Positions 46,054 through 56,675 of a stretch of 64,000 bases of DNA are shown here, in pieces; positions within the stretch are counted from its first letter, which is position 1, and every line of letters starts with the position of its first letter. The DNA is taken from the NCBI RefSeq assembly GCF_001653235.2, contig NC_035795.1, positions 2,797,001 through 2,861,000 on the forward strand, read 5' to 3'. The notes under the pieces were generated by a model that saw nothing but the letters and a program-made list of their open reading frames with translations, was not told the origin of the DNA and made no database searches. The DNA is from Pochonia chlamydosporia 170. Lineage: Eukaryota; Ascomycota; Sordariomycetes; Hypocreales; Clavicipitaceae. Both the position numbers and the translations under genes were made by a program.

Positions 46054-47790
46054 TCACTGTACCACCGTGCTCCTTTCATGAGAACCTCCATTCGGGAGGC
46101 CGGAAACGACAAACTGCGACCAATCCTCCAGTCCCTTATCGCACCATTCCCGCCATGCCTGCAGGCCGCCAAACCAGATCAGAGGTTCCTGCTTTTTGCC
46201 AGGGATGTTCGACCCATTCCACCACGAAGGCGTTTCACGATGCAACAGGTGCTGGTAAACCACATTCGTTGTGTCACTCCAAAACTGAGCGGCTTTTGCA
46301 GAGGGCTCGACATTTGCTATTCCCTCATTCTTGGCTTTACTGAGAAGTTTCATGACCCAGTCAACTTGCAATTCCAAAAAAGGTGGCCCATTGGCAAGAG
46401 AGGAAGGCGATTGTGGACCGTAGAGGATGAAGGCGTTGGGCATGTCAGGAATCATGGTTCCGAGGTACGTTCTTATACCTTGCTTCCACTTCTCTTGTAG
46501 GATAACTCCATTTTTGTCGTGGATGTTCATATCGTAAAGACTGCCAGTTACGGAGTCGTATCCAGTCGCAAAAACCACAACATCCAATTCAATAGACTGG
46601 CCGTTGTCGAGCGTGATGCCATTTTCGCTGAATGACGTGATTGGCGTCTTCTTCACATCAACAAGTGCCACATTCGGGCGGTCAATCATCTCGTAGTAGT
46701 CCGTCTCCAGACTAGGACGCTTCGTCCCGATCCAGTGGTTCTGTTCAAGAGGAGCCATGATGTCTCTTTTCACGGGATCAGAAATCCGAGCTCGCACCTT
46801 TCTTGCCCAGAACTGGTATAGTTCAGCGTTGGCGACCTTGTCAAAGGCATGGTCTTGGAAGCTGGTGGTGAAAATCACAAAGCCTCCTCTTCTCCAGAGC
46901 TCTTCATAATGTTCCTGCCTCTTCTCTGGGCTGACCTCGTGAAAGCGTCGTTTCTCAGTGTTGTAGTGATACCCAGTGGTATTGTTGTACTTGCCCTTCT
47001 CAAAAAGAGCTTGGTATGTATTCTTTTTCTCTTCCCTCTCGGCTTCACTGAATTCCCTCTGACGCATTGGAACAGCTACGCTTGGGTTTCGCACAAATAC
47101 GGTCAGCTCGCACTCTTCCTTGGCCAAGTCTTGAAGAATCTGGAGCCCAGAGGCACCCTGGCCGATGATGCCGACCTTTTTGCCTTTGACGTCAAAGCTG
47201 TTTGGCCAATTTGCTGGATGTATGGTCGTGCCATTGTATTGCTCGATACCAGGAAACTTGGGGATGTACGCCTTGTTCGTGGTTCCTGTGGCAAAAATGA
47301 CGTAGCGGGCTGTTGCTTTGTGCCCGGCATTTGTGATGAGACTCCAACGGCTGGATTGAGGGTCATATTTGGCTTCAGTTACTCTGGCGTTAAAAATGGC
47401 GTCTTTGCGCAGATCTAGTACCTCTTCTAGGTGCTTGAAGTAGGCTTTAATCTCATCATGTGCTGGGTACTTTCTGCCAAAACTGAAAGATTTCCACACT
47501 TCCGGTAGATCCAGTTGGTACAAAGGTGTTTCGGAGTCAACACGAGCGCCGGGGTAGCTGTTGAAGTGCCAAACTCCCCCAAAATCGCCTCCAGCCTCAA
47601 AGAGTTTAACAGTGTAGCGTGCACTTCGAGCCTTATGAAGAGCATAGCAGCCTCCGAAACCGGCTCCAACTACAATTACGTCGGCCTCGACAACTTTTGG
47701 CCCAAGGTGCCCATTTTGGTCATTGACGATATGGCGGTCCATGATTGATGAGCTTGGATAATTCGGAGGGCAAGGTGATGGCAGCAGCAA
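46054..47790 (-). CDS. Baeyer-Villiger-type flavin monooxygenase
   Basis: A 578-aa single-exon class B flavoprotein monooxygenase. The FAD-binding Rossmann motif GAGFGG is at residues 42-47 and a second nucleotide motif (GQGASG, 210-215) binds NADPH. Between them the Baeyer-Villiger fingerprint FxGxxxHxxxWP is present as YNGTTIHPANWP (185-196), with Tyr for the first Phe. A late VFATGYD motif is also typical. These enzymes insert an oxygen next to a ketone to give an ester or lactone. The ATG at 47742 is an alternative start that leaves a shorter and more usual N-terminus. The gene is divergent from an esterase, a meaningful pairing, since the esterase could cleave its product. Confidence 0.93.
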   Translation of the reverse strand: MLLPSPCPPNYPSSSIMDRHIVNDQNGHLGPKVVEADVIVVGAGFGGCYALHKARSARYTVKLFEAGGDFGGVWHFNSYPGARVDSETPLYQLDLPEVWKSFSFGRKYPAHDEIKAYFKHLEEVLDLRKDAIFNARVTEAKYDPQSSRWSLITNAGHKATARYVIFATGTTNKAYIPKFPGIEQYNGTTIHPANWPNSFDVKGKKVGIIGQGASGLQILQDLAKEECELTVFVRNPSVAVPMRQREFSEAEREEKKNTYQALFEKGKYNNTTGYHYNTEKRRFHEVSPEKRQEHYEELWRRGGFVIFTTSFQDHAFDKVANAELYQFWARKVRARISDPVKRDIMAPLEQNHWIGTKRPSLETDYYEMIDRPNVALVDVKKTPITSFSENGITLDNGQSIELDVVVFATGYDSVTGSLYDMNIHDKNGVILQEKWKQGIRTYLGTMIPDMPNAFILYGPQSPSSLANGPPFLELQVDWVMKLLSKAKNEGIANVEPSAKAAQFWSDTTNVVYQHLLHRETPSWWNGSNIPGKKQEPLIWFGGLQAWREWCDKGLEDWSQFVVSGLPNGGSHERSTVVQ

Positions 47791-48415
47791 GTCCTGTTAA
47801 CCAGCCGAGACAATAGGCAATAGAGCCGAGACAATACGATACGAAAGATAAAAGATGCCAAGTTCTTGTATTCAACTTAGGAACGGACCATAATGAGACC
47901 AACGCTAGTGTTGAATTTCTACGAAGCTGTTCGACTAGATATATAATTGCTTAACGCGGCCGGCGCACCGGAACATTGAGCTCCTATCCAGGTACCAAAT
48001 GAATCTCTACCCAAGTGGATTTTGGCTTGGCCTAGCCACAGATGTGATCCACCGTGAACGACCGAGGGCGATCAACAGGGTCTAGCACAACATGCAACTA
48101 TTGAGCGGAATCGGCGGAAAGGACTTCTCTCCCGCTGTCCATTCCGGGGATACCTGTGGTGCAACCAAATCATCATCACGCGGAGAAGTCACCTGGTGGA
48201 GACGAATCAGTATTGGAAAATCACCGCGCGTTCCACGGACATTGCGGTGTAAGAGGTAATTCATAGACAAGCCTGAATGGCAGGTTGGGTAGAAATACCT
48301 GGGGTTATGCTGCTCATTCTCAGATGCGCCAAGTCATTGCGAGTACGCTGTGACAGATGACAGTTCAAATTACCTGCATACGGAACTCGAGCCGTGCCGA
48401 TCACACTCTTACACA
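47791..48415. promoter_or_regulatory. Shared divergent promoter region
   Basis: About 630 bp between the start codons of the monooxygenase (minus) and the esterase (plus). Several CGG/CCG triplets (for example around 47955-47970 and 48107-48120) could bind Zn2Cys6 activators, but this is only suggestive. A TATATAA stretch occurs near 47939-47945. Confidence 0.4.
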
Positions 48416-49366
48416 ATGGGGTTACAAATGGACAATGAGTTTGCTTCTGCTTTAGCACCACTCATCCCCACGCTTCAAAACTTGCCAAAACCTAAAGTCC
48501 ACGATGTTGAGACAAGGCGACAGATCTTGGCAGGTTTTACGACCAACACACAATTACCGGATGGTGTAACCCAAACTATCCACAATGTCGAAACACCAGA
48601 CGGCTATTCCCTGCCAATATGGCACTTGAAGAGAACGGATCGAGATCCAAGCTCTGAGGGCGGGCCAGCAGTTCTACATATTCACGGCGGAGGGTTCATC
48701 TCGTTAAGCCCGGCTGCAATGATGGCAGGTCTTGCGGAATACGTGGTAAAAACCGACGTACAACTATTCGCTGTGGACTACCGTCTTGCTCCCGAGCATC
48801 CCTATCCGACACCCCTTGACGACTGCTGGGCTGCGTTGACATGGATAATGTCGCAAGCCAAGGAGCTTGGAGTTGATGCGAGTCGAGTTGGTCTAATGGG
48901 TGAAAGCGCAGGAGGTGCTCTGGCAGCAGGGTTGACACTCCTCGCAAGAGATCGCCAATTGCAGCCTCCAATTGCACGGCAGATACTTGGATATCCCATG
49001 CTCGACGATAGAAACTCGGAAACAGTGCCGGAAAATGTGGTCACTTTATGGAACGAGGAGGATAATGTCACCGGGTGGACTGCCTATCTCGGATCCAAGG
49101 TTCAATCGGATGATGTACCAATATACGCTGCACCGGCTCGAGCCAAAGACGTAAAGGGTCTGCCTCCGCTGTACATGGACATTGGACAGCTGGATCTATT
49201 TGTGAAGGAAAACCTGGCGTACGTTGGAAAGTTTCTCGACGCAATGGTGGAAACGGAATTTCATATCTACCCGGGCTTGTCTCACGGTTTCGAGGGCCTT
49301 GCGCCAAATCATTCAGTTGCTAAAGAAATGAGGGAAAAAAGAGTCCAGCAACTAAGGAAACTGTAA
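48416..49366 (+). CDS. Alpha/beta-hydrolase, HSL-type esterase
   Basis: A single-exon esterase/lipase of the hormone-sensitive-lipase-like group, 316 aa from the ATG at 48416 (the frame is open to 48350). HGGG (residues 90-93) builds the oxyanion hole; DYRLAPEHPYP is the usual family segment; GESAGG (162-167) carries the nucleophile serine; the acid lies in the DIGQLDLF region and the catalytic histidine in LSHGFEG near the C-terminus. No signal peptide is seen, so it is probably intracellular. It hydrolyses short to medium esters or lactones. Divergent orientation with the Baeyer-Villiger-type enzyme suggests that the two act in sequence on one ketone; this is inference. Confidence 0.92.
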   Translation: MGLQMDNEFASALAPLIPTLQNLPKPKVHDVETRRQILAGFTTNTQLPDGVTQTIHNVETPDGYSLPIWHLKRTDRDPSSEGGPAVLHIHGGGFISLSPAAMMAGLAEYVVKTDVQLFAVDYRLAPEHPYPTPLDDCWAALTWIMSQAKELGVDASRVGLMGESAGGALAAGLTLLARDRQLQPPIARQILGYPMLDDRNSETVPENVVTLWNEEDNVTGWTAYLGSKVQSDDVPIYAAPARAKDVKGLPPLYMDIGQLDLFVKENLAYVGKFLDAMVETEFHIYPGLSHGFEGLAPNHSVAKEMREKRVQQLRKL

Positions 49367-50020
49367 TTAGTTAGGTGCCGGCTGTGTTTATAAATGAGTT
49401 GGCCGATACGTGTGTTGAGTGTTGGAAATTGGTCTAAACTATCTGGGTCAGGAACTCCTTGCAGTTTGCAACTGGATAGCACCGGTAATGTAATTAACTC
49501 ACCTTGTGCTCTGAAAACATTTTTATTTCCGTCACATTCTTCAGTCATGTTAGCTTCATTCTGGTTGACTTGGGTCCTGCTGCAGAAGAGAAATAGGCAA
49601 AATGCTCGGGTAAAGATGCCGAGACCTGTATGGCGCAGCCCAACCATGTAAGAAACTACCCAGTTGCAGTTATGTTTGTGGCAGTAGCATCACTGGACAT
49701 TGCCAAATCAGAACGATTAATTCACTAGCCGGTTCAAAAACAGGCCGATTTTAGCGTCGATGACGGCCGGGCTGCCTCTGGGGCGTGGTGAGGCTGAGGC
49801 CCGAAACTCTCAGCTGTTGCATAAGTGGCGTTCCCATTTCCGTCCTAGGAAACTCGACAGAAGAATGTTGTGATCATGGTAGATCTTTTAAATACTGGCG
49901 TTACGCAGATCTGAAACCTGGGAAATATGGCAGTCCAACATCTGGAGGTTATTAAACGTCTGCCTTTGCTGGCCTGAACAAACTTTCCAAACAAAAAGTA
50001 TAAACAACAACCAGTCAAGA
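49367..50020. other. Intergenic
   Basis: No gene recognised; it includes the esterase 3' flank and the promoter of the small glycine-rich protein. Confidence 0.5.
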
Positions 50021-50500
50021 ATGTCCCTCTCCGAACAGAAAGGCAATCCAGCAACCGCTGATCGCCAACCACAAACTGAAGTGTCAGCACCGCCAGCCTA
50101 CCAGCAACAGCATGGAGACTCGGCTTCGGCTCCGGCTTCAGCGCCACTCCCTCAGAATGTAACACGACCCTACCCTCAATACCAGTCGCAAATGCAAAAC
50201 ACCGGCATGGCAGTTGGAGGCATGGTCGGTGCCGTGGGTCCTGGGTCAGTCGGTGGTGACACGGTGACAGGTGGTGTTGTCGGAGGCATCGTTGGACAGC
50301 GTCTAGCACAGGCTGAGAACCACGCATTCTACAGAGATCAGGCGATGCAGTATCGGGAAGGCAGGGCAGCCGGGACAATACCGCCTCCAAAAGAACTTTA
50401 TGAGGGGGAAAAAGCATCGTGGTGGTCTAAAGAAGGGCGGGCGCAGAGGAGAGCAGAACGATGGGAGAGAAGGGCCAAGAGGAGGGATGGTGCGGATTGA
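50021..50500 (+). CDS. Small glycine-zipper-like hypothetical protein
   Basis: A 159-aa single-exon protein. Residues 1-60 are rich in Pro, Gln, Ala and Ser and look disordered, including PPAYQQQ and PQYQSQMQ. Residues about 62-92 form a Gly/Val-rich segment with spaced glycines (MAVGGMVGAVGPGSVGG..TGGVVGGIVG), resembling a glycine-zipper that packs helices or inserts into membranes. The C-terminal 60 residues are charged and basic, ending RRAERWERRAKRR. I do not recognise the family. There is no signal peptide. The ATG is the first in frame and has a sensible context. Confidence 0.65.
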   Translation: MSLSEQKGNPATADRQPQTEVSAPPAYQQQHGDSASAPASAPLPQNVTRPYPQYQSQMQNTGMAVGGMVGAVGPGSVGGDTVTGGVVGGIVGQRLAQAENHAFYRDQAMQYREGRAAGTIPPPKELYEGEKASWWSKEGRAQRRAERWERRAKRRDGAD

Positions 50501-51961
50501 GGAAGATATCATGGAGGAAATACAGTCAGAATCTAGGTCAAGGAACGCAGTACGCGCCTCAATTGTTTTCAATATGTACGCAGATGCACCATAGTTGAAT
50601 AGCTCAGGCAACGGGTTCTTGCATGGTGTAGCAGACCGAGCATGAAGTATTGGCAGCTTTTGTATAGCCTTCATGAAATAAGTGGAGTAGCCTATTATTC
50701 TGAAATACAAAGAACTCATCTTCCAAGCGGGCGTGGTCAAGTGTCAAGGAAGATCTGCCATCTTCCATGACTGTGTTTGTCTGAGGAGCCCAGTACGAGA
50801 ATAACTTCTCGAGTCAACGTCGTCCTCCTCCGCTTCTTGCGACCTATAGAACCTGACGTGATCTGCTATGTAATCTCGCAGATCATTTTCAGAGGCGTCT
50901 GTTAGATTGACGTTGAGAACATGATTGGGTGGTCCGACCTGTTGATGAAGATATTCCTACAGAATAGCCGCCTGGCAAAAAAGAAAGTCATGACGAGGCG
51001 TCTGTACCAACCGCTTGGTCAGAGAAACTGCGGTCAAAGTCTACGAGTACAAATCTTTATTCCCGTTTTGCTGCTTTACCACGGCAGGTCATATCTCACG
51101 CTCACTCCTTGCATCGCCAAGGCTCGGCCAACTGAATATTGACTTGATAGAATTCAAACGTGACGTATTTTCTCAATTTTACTCCATATTGGAGCCCGAA
51201 GTGTCACAGAATAAACAACGGCCTGCTGATCACCCGCCATATGGCGGGAAGCGAAGTACTTTAACTGGCTCTGCCCGAAGGGGCGTTTTCAGCCGCAGTA
51301 CTGATAATTTAACCTTCAGCAACCGACGCAGGTCCGCGCCAACAAGAAGCCTGCATATCTTTCCGACCAATCTTCTCATACAGACAGTAACTGTCAGAAG
51401 CAATAATGCATGCTAAGATTAGTTTGATGCCAGGATACACGACAGGCGCGCGACCCAGACTTCCAGTGCCTTCAGTTAGGAACCCAACATCCAAATCCGT
51501 TGACGACACGCGGTAAAGCGTGTCGATCCTAGGAAATGATAGAAAGAGGCTTGCGTAGCTTGGACTTCATGATTCGCTTTCTCAGTGCCATGGATGGAAC
51601 TACCGAGCCGAGCAGGCCCATGCGATCTAACCGCATCCCTACTATTCCACCTTGAGAATTTCAGCTTCATGCAGCCAAGACATTTTCGAATAAGGCTTGT
51701 GTGGGAATTATTATGTTACACAATGGAATAAAATCTGACTGGGGAAGATACAGAGCCGATTGCCAGCGCAGTCCGAAAATAGATTGGAGGAAGTATGCGG
51801 GAGCACCCGCGGCACGCCAGGGGGGCAAACTTGGTTTTAAAGTTCTACGTCTAAAGGCTTGTTAAATACTTGGAGTGGGAATCTATTCTTCTGTTGTCTA
51901 GGAGCTTTTGTATTGATACCAGATTCATTCAATCGCTTCACAACCTACAAGGCTGTCTGTC
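50501..51961. other. Intergenic
   Basis: No gene supported. A perfect 16-bp palindrome (CCCGCCATATGGCGGG) lies at 51233-51248. Confidence 0.5.
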
Positions 51962-53158
51962 ATGACCATCAGCACCATGTTTTGTGTATCATCAGTCATC
52001 ATCATCACCTTATGGGCTTCCATCTCCAAAGCCGCAGTTACAGTCAGTATAACAAGTGCCATTGGACGATCCGAGCATATCTGCATCCGTTATTGTCTTC
52101 AGTATGGCCTTGGCAAGGATCTCGGGGAAGCCCTTGGTTGCGAAGTTCCTCTTGACAACAACTGCTACTGCGCGACGGATTCTGCATCCGCCTCCGTAGC
52201 CAGCCAGTTCCTCAACAGGTGTGCTAGTCAATCCTGTGGACGGGGCGACATGACACGGGATTTGGCTAGCATGAGGAGCTACTACTCCGGCTATTGCAAC
52301 GACAACACGCTTACACTTGGTGCTGGGTGGACTGCCGCTGCTGCTACCTTGACTTCAAATACGGAAGCAACGTCAACGTCGATTAGACCATCTTCAACGG
52401 CTCACTCGGATACGTCGAGAAAGACGACGGATTTGTCTGGTTTGGCGACAACGACTGATGGCGGATTGGCGAAAACGACTCCGAAACGTAAGTTACCCCC
52501 CAGATGTGATATACCATGCGGGTTTTGGTGCCTCTCTACTTCTCCCTTCTTTATTCCCGTGCCATTTGAATTAGCATGACATTCGTTCTATGATTCGTTT
52601 CTGACATTCATAGCTGATTTGGGTGTGACCTTTACATGGGGAGCGGGACAGGAAACACAGTCCCCCAATTCAGAAACCAAGAACGACAACGACACGAAAA
52701 AGAATATTGGAATCGGACTAGGCATAGGCATACCCGCGGCCGCAATAATTGCGGGAGTAGTGGTGTGGCTCTGTATGAGACACCGGAAGAACGTCAGTCA
52801 GAACGGCGACCCGGAACCGTCTTACACACACCAAGTCCAAGTGAGTGAATCGCAATGGGAGCAAGTGAACACTATACCAGCCCCATATCCGGCCATTAGC
52901 AAGACGGATTTCAAGCCTACGGCTTCAGTCTCGCCCATTACCCGCTCTTCGCCAGGAACGCCAGTACAAGGCAAAGCTCAAGAGCTATCTAGCCGTGGTG
53001 CTGCCAGGGAGATAGATACCCGTGTTGTTAACTATCCTGATACGAGTAACGGTCAGCAAGTCTCTAGTCAACATTATGAGATGTCTGGACGGCAGACACG
53101 GCAGGAAATGGGGGCGCATTCAAGCCACACGCAAGCTTGGGAGCTTCCGGGGAGGTAG
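51962..53158 (+). CDS. CFEM-like cysteine-rich membrane protein
   Basis: Two exons (51962-52487, 52614-53158) over a 126-bp intron give 356 aa. The start may also be the ATG at 51977, directly before the signal peptide (MFCVSSVIIITLWASISKA). Residues about 35-118 form a cysteine-rich domain with the order of CFEM domains: CIRYC, a later GC, NNCYC, NRC..QSC and a closing GYC. A Ser/Thr-rich stalk follows (about 125-180). A transmembrane helix (IGIGLGIGIPAAAIIAGVVVWLC, about 205-228) leads to basic residues and a 125-residue cytoplasmic tail rich in Ser, Pro and Gln. The layout suits a surface sensor or haem/iron-related receptor; function is unproven. Confidence 0.8.
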
Positions 53159-53558
53159 AAGGAGGTGTAGCGGTGTCGATTCTGGCCGTATTTTGTTGTC
53201 CTGTACTCTCTATGAATGAGTTAGGCTTAGGATTGATGGCAGTGGATGGGCTTAGCAACTGCAGCATGGTGAACAGAAAAGGGTGACATGAACGTCTTTC
53301 GCTGTATTTAGTCTCTTCTAATTATTAAGGAGGACACGAGTACGAAATGATTTTGTAATACAAAGGTATTTGAATACCTATATTTGCCCTGTGTGCCTCT
53401 AATTTATTATATATACTCTTTCTTTCCAGATAAAGGCAACCTTGACCGGGACAGCCCCATCACGTAACCTTTGCTTTGGGCCAAAAAACATGTCTTCTTA
53501 CAACATCCCCCTCTCTTAGTTCATACACTCCACACCCTTCTCAGACAGTCTACTACGT
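53159..53558. other. Convergent spacer
   Basis: About 400 bp between the ends of the CFEM-like gene and the HET gene; it should hold both 3' ends. No gene seen. Confidence 0.5.
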
Positions 53559-56102
53559 TTATATGACTTCGTACACTCGGAAGAGACCTTTGTCTACTAA
53601 CGAAGTCCACTTACTTCTAGAGTAACCCCAGGTTTGTCCTGCGCCTTTAGCCTCATTACGAGCCCCTACATGGACAAGCCCAACCAGCTTCCAACGCCTC
53701 ATTCCATTCGGACGTTTTTGTCCTCCCCGCAATACCAACCAGTTGAAGCAACCTGGCACAGATACAATGGTATCCCCTGGATTTGCCTCACCAGCTGCTA
53801 TCGTCCCCATAAGACGATTGCCGCCATCCCGGATACGTACGGGTGATGTTCCTCCATTTGCCAGCCAGAATCCACCAAGGTCTAGCCATTGGTTCATCAA
53901 TCTGTAGGCCATGGCTAGTAGAGCCTTCTCAGACCTGTCCAGCATGAGATACGGTTTGCTTCGTAGTATCAACACAATCCACCACAAGCACCGTATGAAT
54001 ATGTATCTCCCCACAGGAGGGAGAGCAAGAACCTTCTCTACTGTCCTTCGCCACGGCGAAGTTCGGACACTAGCAAGCTCAGTCGCCCAGTTTGTGTATA
54101 CCGTGCCTTTAGGTTGACCAAGGAGTATGAGACGCTTCCCGTCGGCTGATATTTGAAAGACGTCAATAAAGTGTCTCGTCTTGAGACGGGTGATCGAATT
54201 GTATGCCTTGTCATCCACACTTCTGGACCAATTTGGTACCCAGGATGGCATATTTGTGTCCTTGTCTTTCCCAAAGTTGGCTGCCTCCAGAAGAGACAGG
54301 CTTTTTGTTTCCCTTGCAAGATATTCTGCTAGACTGGTGAAGAATTCCGCACGAGTAAGATGTTTCCCACTGTCCATCAAGACATCAAGATTGTCTTTGT
54401 CTCTCGTTATGACATAGTAAGGACGATTTATTGCCCAGTGTTTTATAGTGAAATCGTAGAATTGTAGCCAAGGGGCCACTGCTAGAGCGGCCAGAGTCCT
54501 CAAGATGACTTTGTGCCAGAGGCTGGAACTACCCCAAGTCCCCAACAGGTCTTCCGGGTGTGCCAATATCCAGTAAGTTGAGTATCTGATGAGCCGCTCT
54601 AGCAGATTCGCTAATCTGGTGACTTCTCCTGTCGTGACGCCGGTTGCAATACCAAGAATAGCATATAACCTATCCCGCTCATCGCGACATTTAAAAAGAC
54701 CTGCCGTCTTTAGGAGAATCCGATTAAGTTTGTGGGCAAACGATTGCTCATGGAATGGTGCAACACCACCATACATATCCGGGTAAAAGATGTATACCAT
54801 ATTTCTCATCGCCTCCACAACCCACTTGTCAAGCAGCGTTCTGTCAAAGGCAATTCGTCCTTGATCATGGCGAGACGAGTACCGAAAATCTCGAATTGTG
54901 TTGTGCATAGGGACACAGGAAAGAACGGCGTCTCGAAACTCGTCGTCATCAGGGTGCTCAACGTGTAGTGCTGAATGAGCCGACACGAAATTCCCAAAGT
55001 CGCAAGTACTATGACCGCACTGTAACAAAACTAAACTTGTTGCCAAGGATGCTTCCTGTATTACCCATAACCTCTTCCACCAGCCTCGGTTCGCGATTTC
55101 GAGGAAGCCGGGGCGGCAGTCGCGAAATATGTGTGGTTGATGTGGGCTAAAGAATAACCTGAGAAAATGACGTCTTACATTTAGTGACTCTGCGTAGTCG
55201 AAAGCTTTCTGAATTTGCTGTCTGTGCCTACAATGCGGTCCGACTAAGGACAAACATGTAGTGCAGCTGTTTTGTTGTCCAATGTCGTGATATGGACCAA
55301 TCCATATCACCACAGGCGAAGCATTTGCATATATCCAACCCATTCTCTGAATCTCAGTCGCTTTTTCATCCTCATTGTGCTGATTGATGCAGAGTGCGTC
55401 GATCCAGAGGGTGCGAGAACGATATTCTCGTCGAAGATGGCGCAGAGCTTGCTCTAGACTCCTGGTTACTGGCAAAGACTCAAACTTCAATGATCCAAAA
55501 GCGGCAGGATTCTCAGCATAACCTGGGACACGATGTGCTAAAATCCAAGGCTTCGTTTCCAAGACCTCGTCAACAAGACCGAGTCCATTCATCAAAGTGT
55601 CTGCGAGAAATACACTGAAGCGAATACACAGCAGTGCAGTGAACATATTTATCAACGTGGGAGACAATGTCCCCTCTAGGCGGATGATGGGCGGGGCAGC
55701 GATGATGACCATACTAACGCGGAATGAGAGGGCGTATCGTTGAGATAGGTGCCAAAGGCGTTTAACAGCGATTTTAAACAGTGTTGATGCTCTGTTGAGT
55801 CCAGTGTCCGCTCGAGTTTGCATTGTAGAGTTGATGGATGCAACTTTGATGAAGCTTGGATTGGTCTCGTCGCCCCATTGGTAAGATAGCGCCTCATACT
55901 GACATCTGATCTTTGTATGTCGAGTCTCAATGACGCATTGAATGTCGTCTGAGAACTGACCTGGCAGTACATGCACAACTCGAAATTCGGCATCAAGAAG
56001 AGGCCGGTATAGGTGATTCCGAATATTTGCCTGTGATGGGGCATTGACTGGAGTGCCCATTGAGACGGCTGTGTATTGCCAGTCTATCAATGACTCTGAC
56101 AA
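53559..56102 (-). CDS. HET-domain protein with hydrophobic insertion
   Basis: An 847-aa single-exon protein with the three blocks of the heterokaryon-incompatibility (HET) domain: YEALSYQWG at residues 69-77, LWIDALCINQ at 232-241 and RLWVIQE at 344-350. HET domains trigger cell death after fusion of incompatible strains, and many HET genes serve as general defence factors. Here the first two blocks are 155 residues apart, and the extra part (about 125-170) contains hydrophobic stretches, so the domain may be membrane-attached. The C-terminal 500 residues are of unknown structure and contain further hydrophobic segments around 530 and 700. No WD, NACHT or ankyrin repeats are present. The gene is adjacent to a CorA-type transporter on the same strand. 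Confidence 0.92.
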   Translation of the reverse strand: MSESLIDWQYTAVSMGTPVNAPSQANIRNHLYRPLLDAEFRVVHVLPGQFSDDIQCVIETRHTKIRCQYEALSYQWGDETNPSFIKVASINSTMQTRADTGLNRASTLFKIAVKRLWHLSQRYALSFRVSMVIIAAPPIIRLEGTLSPTLINMFTALLCIRFSVFLADTLMNGLGLVDEVLETKPWILAHRVPGYAENPAAFGSLKFESLPVTRSLEQALRHLRREYRSRTLWIDALCINQHNEDEKATEIQRMGWIYANASPVVIWIGPYHDIGQQNSCTTCLSLVGPHCRHRQQIQKAFDYAESLNVRRHFLRLFFSPHQPHIFRDCRPGFLEIANRGWWKRLWVIQEASLATSLVLLQCGHSTCDFGNFVSAHSALHVEHPDDDEFRDAVLSCVPMHNTIRDFRYSSRHDQGRIAFDRTLLDKWVVEAMRNMVYIFYPDMYGGVAPFHEQSFAHKLNRILLKTAGLFKCRDERDRLYAILGIATGVTTGEVTRLANLLERLIRYSTYWILAHPEDLLGTWGSSSLWHKVILRTLAALAVAPWLQFYDFTIKHWAINRPYYVITRDKDNLDVLMDSGKHLTRAEFFTSLAEYLARETKSLSLLEAANFGKDKDTNMPSWVPNWSRSVDDKAYNSITRLKTRHFIDVFQISADGKRLILLGQPKGTVYTNWATELASVRTSPWRRTVEKVLALPPVGRYIFIRCLWWIVLILRSKPYLMLDRSEKALLAMAYRLMNQWLDLGGFWLANGGTSPVRIRDGGNRLMGTIAAGEANPGDTIVSVPGCFNWLVLRGGQKRPNGMRRWKLVGLVHVGARNEAKGAGQTWGYSRSKWTSLVDKGLFRVYEVI

Positions 56103-56675
56103 TTAAAGCTGCGAGCAATTCACTGTTGGTTAGTCAAAGAATGTCGTCTGTAGATATTATTTTGTCTTCTAAGTTGGGCATTGGCGCTTTCAGCCTGAGA
56201 GTTATTGCAGTTTGCATGAGTGGCGGTGGCAGTGTTTCAGGGCCATTTGACCTCATCGTCAGCCTCACATTCGCCACGGCAAACGAATCTACGTGCAGAT
56301 ATCAAAGAAAATGATCGCTGAGTCATTCGAGCTTGTCAAAGAGGCGCTCTGCCAATGTAGACCGAAAGACTTAGTTATATCCGTAAATGGCAAGTGTCTA
56401 TCTTGACGGCTAGGTTGTATGACATTCAGGTCGTTCAGTCATCCGTGTTCTTCCGCGGTCACCAGACATTCACATCCTCGAATCGAATGAAAGAACTGCC
56501 ATCATGTTGTCCACGCTCGATTTAACCGAATGGAGACATTCCATCCTTATCTAGCGACTCAACTTCTCATACACCGACTAAAAACGAACTGGGTGCACTT
56601 CTAAATCACTCAAACGGACAACATGCTTGTATTAACGCCTTCGAAATATTTAGCGATATGGAGTTAGTGTAAGCA
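56103..56675. other. Intergenic
   Basis: Spacer between the HET gene start and the CorA-type gene end, both minus; it contains the HET promoter. No gene recognised. Confidence 0.5.
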
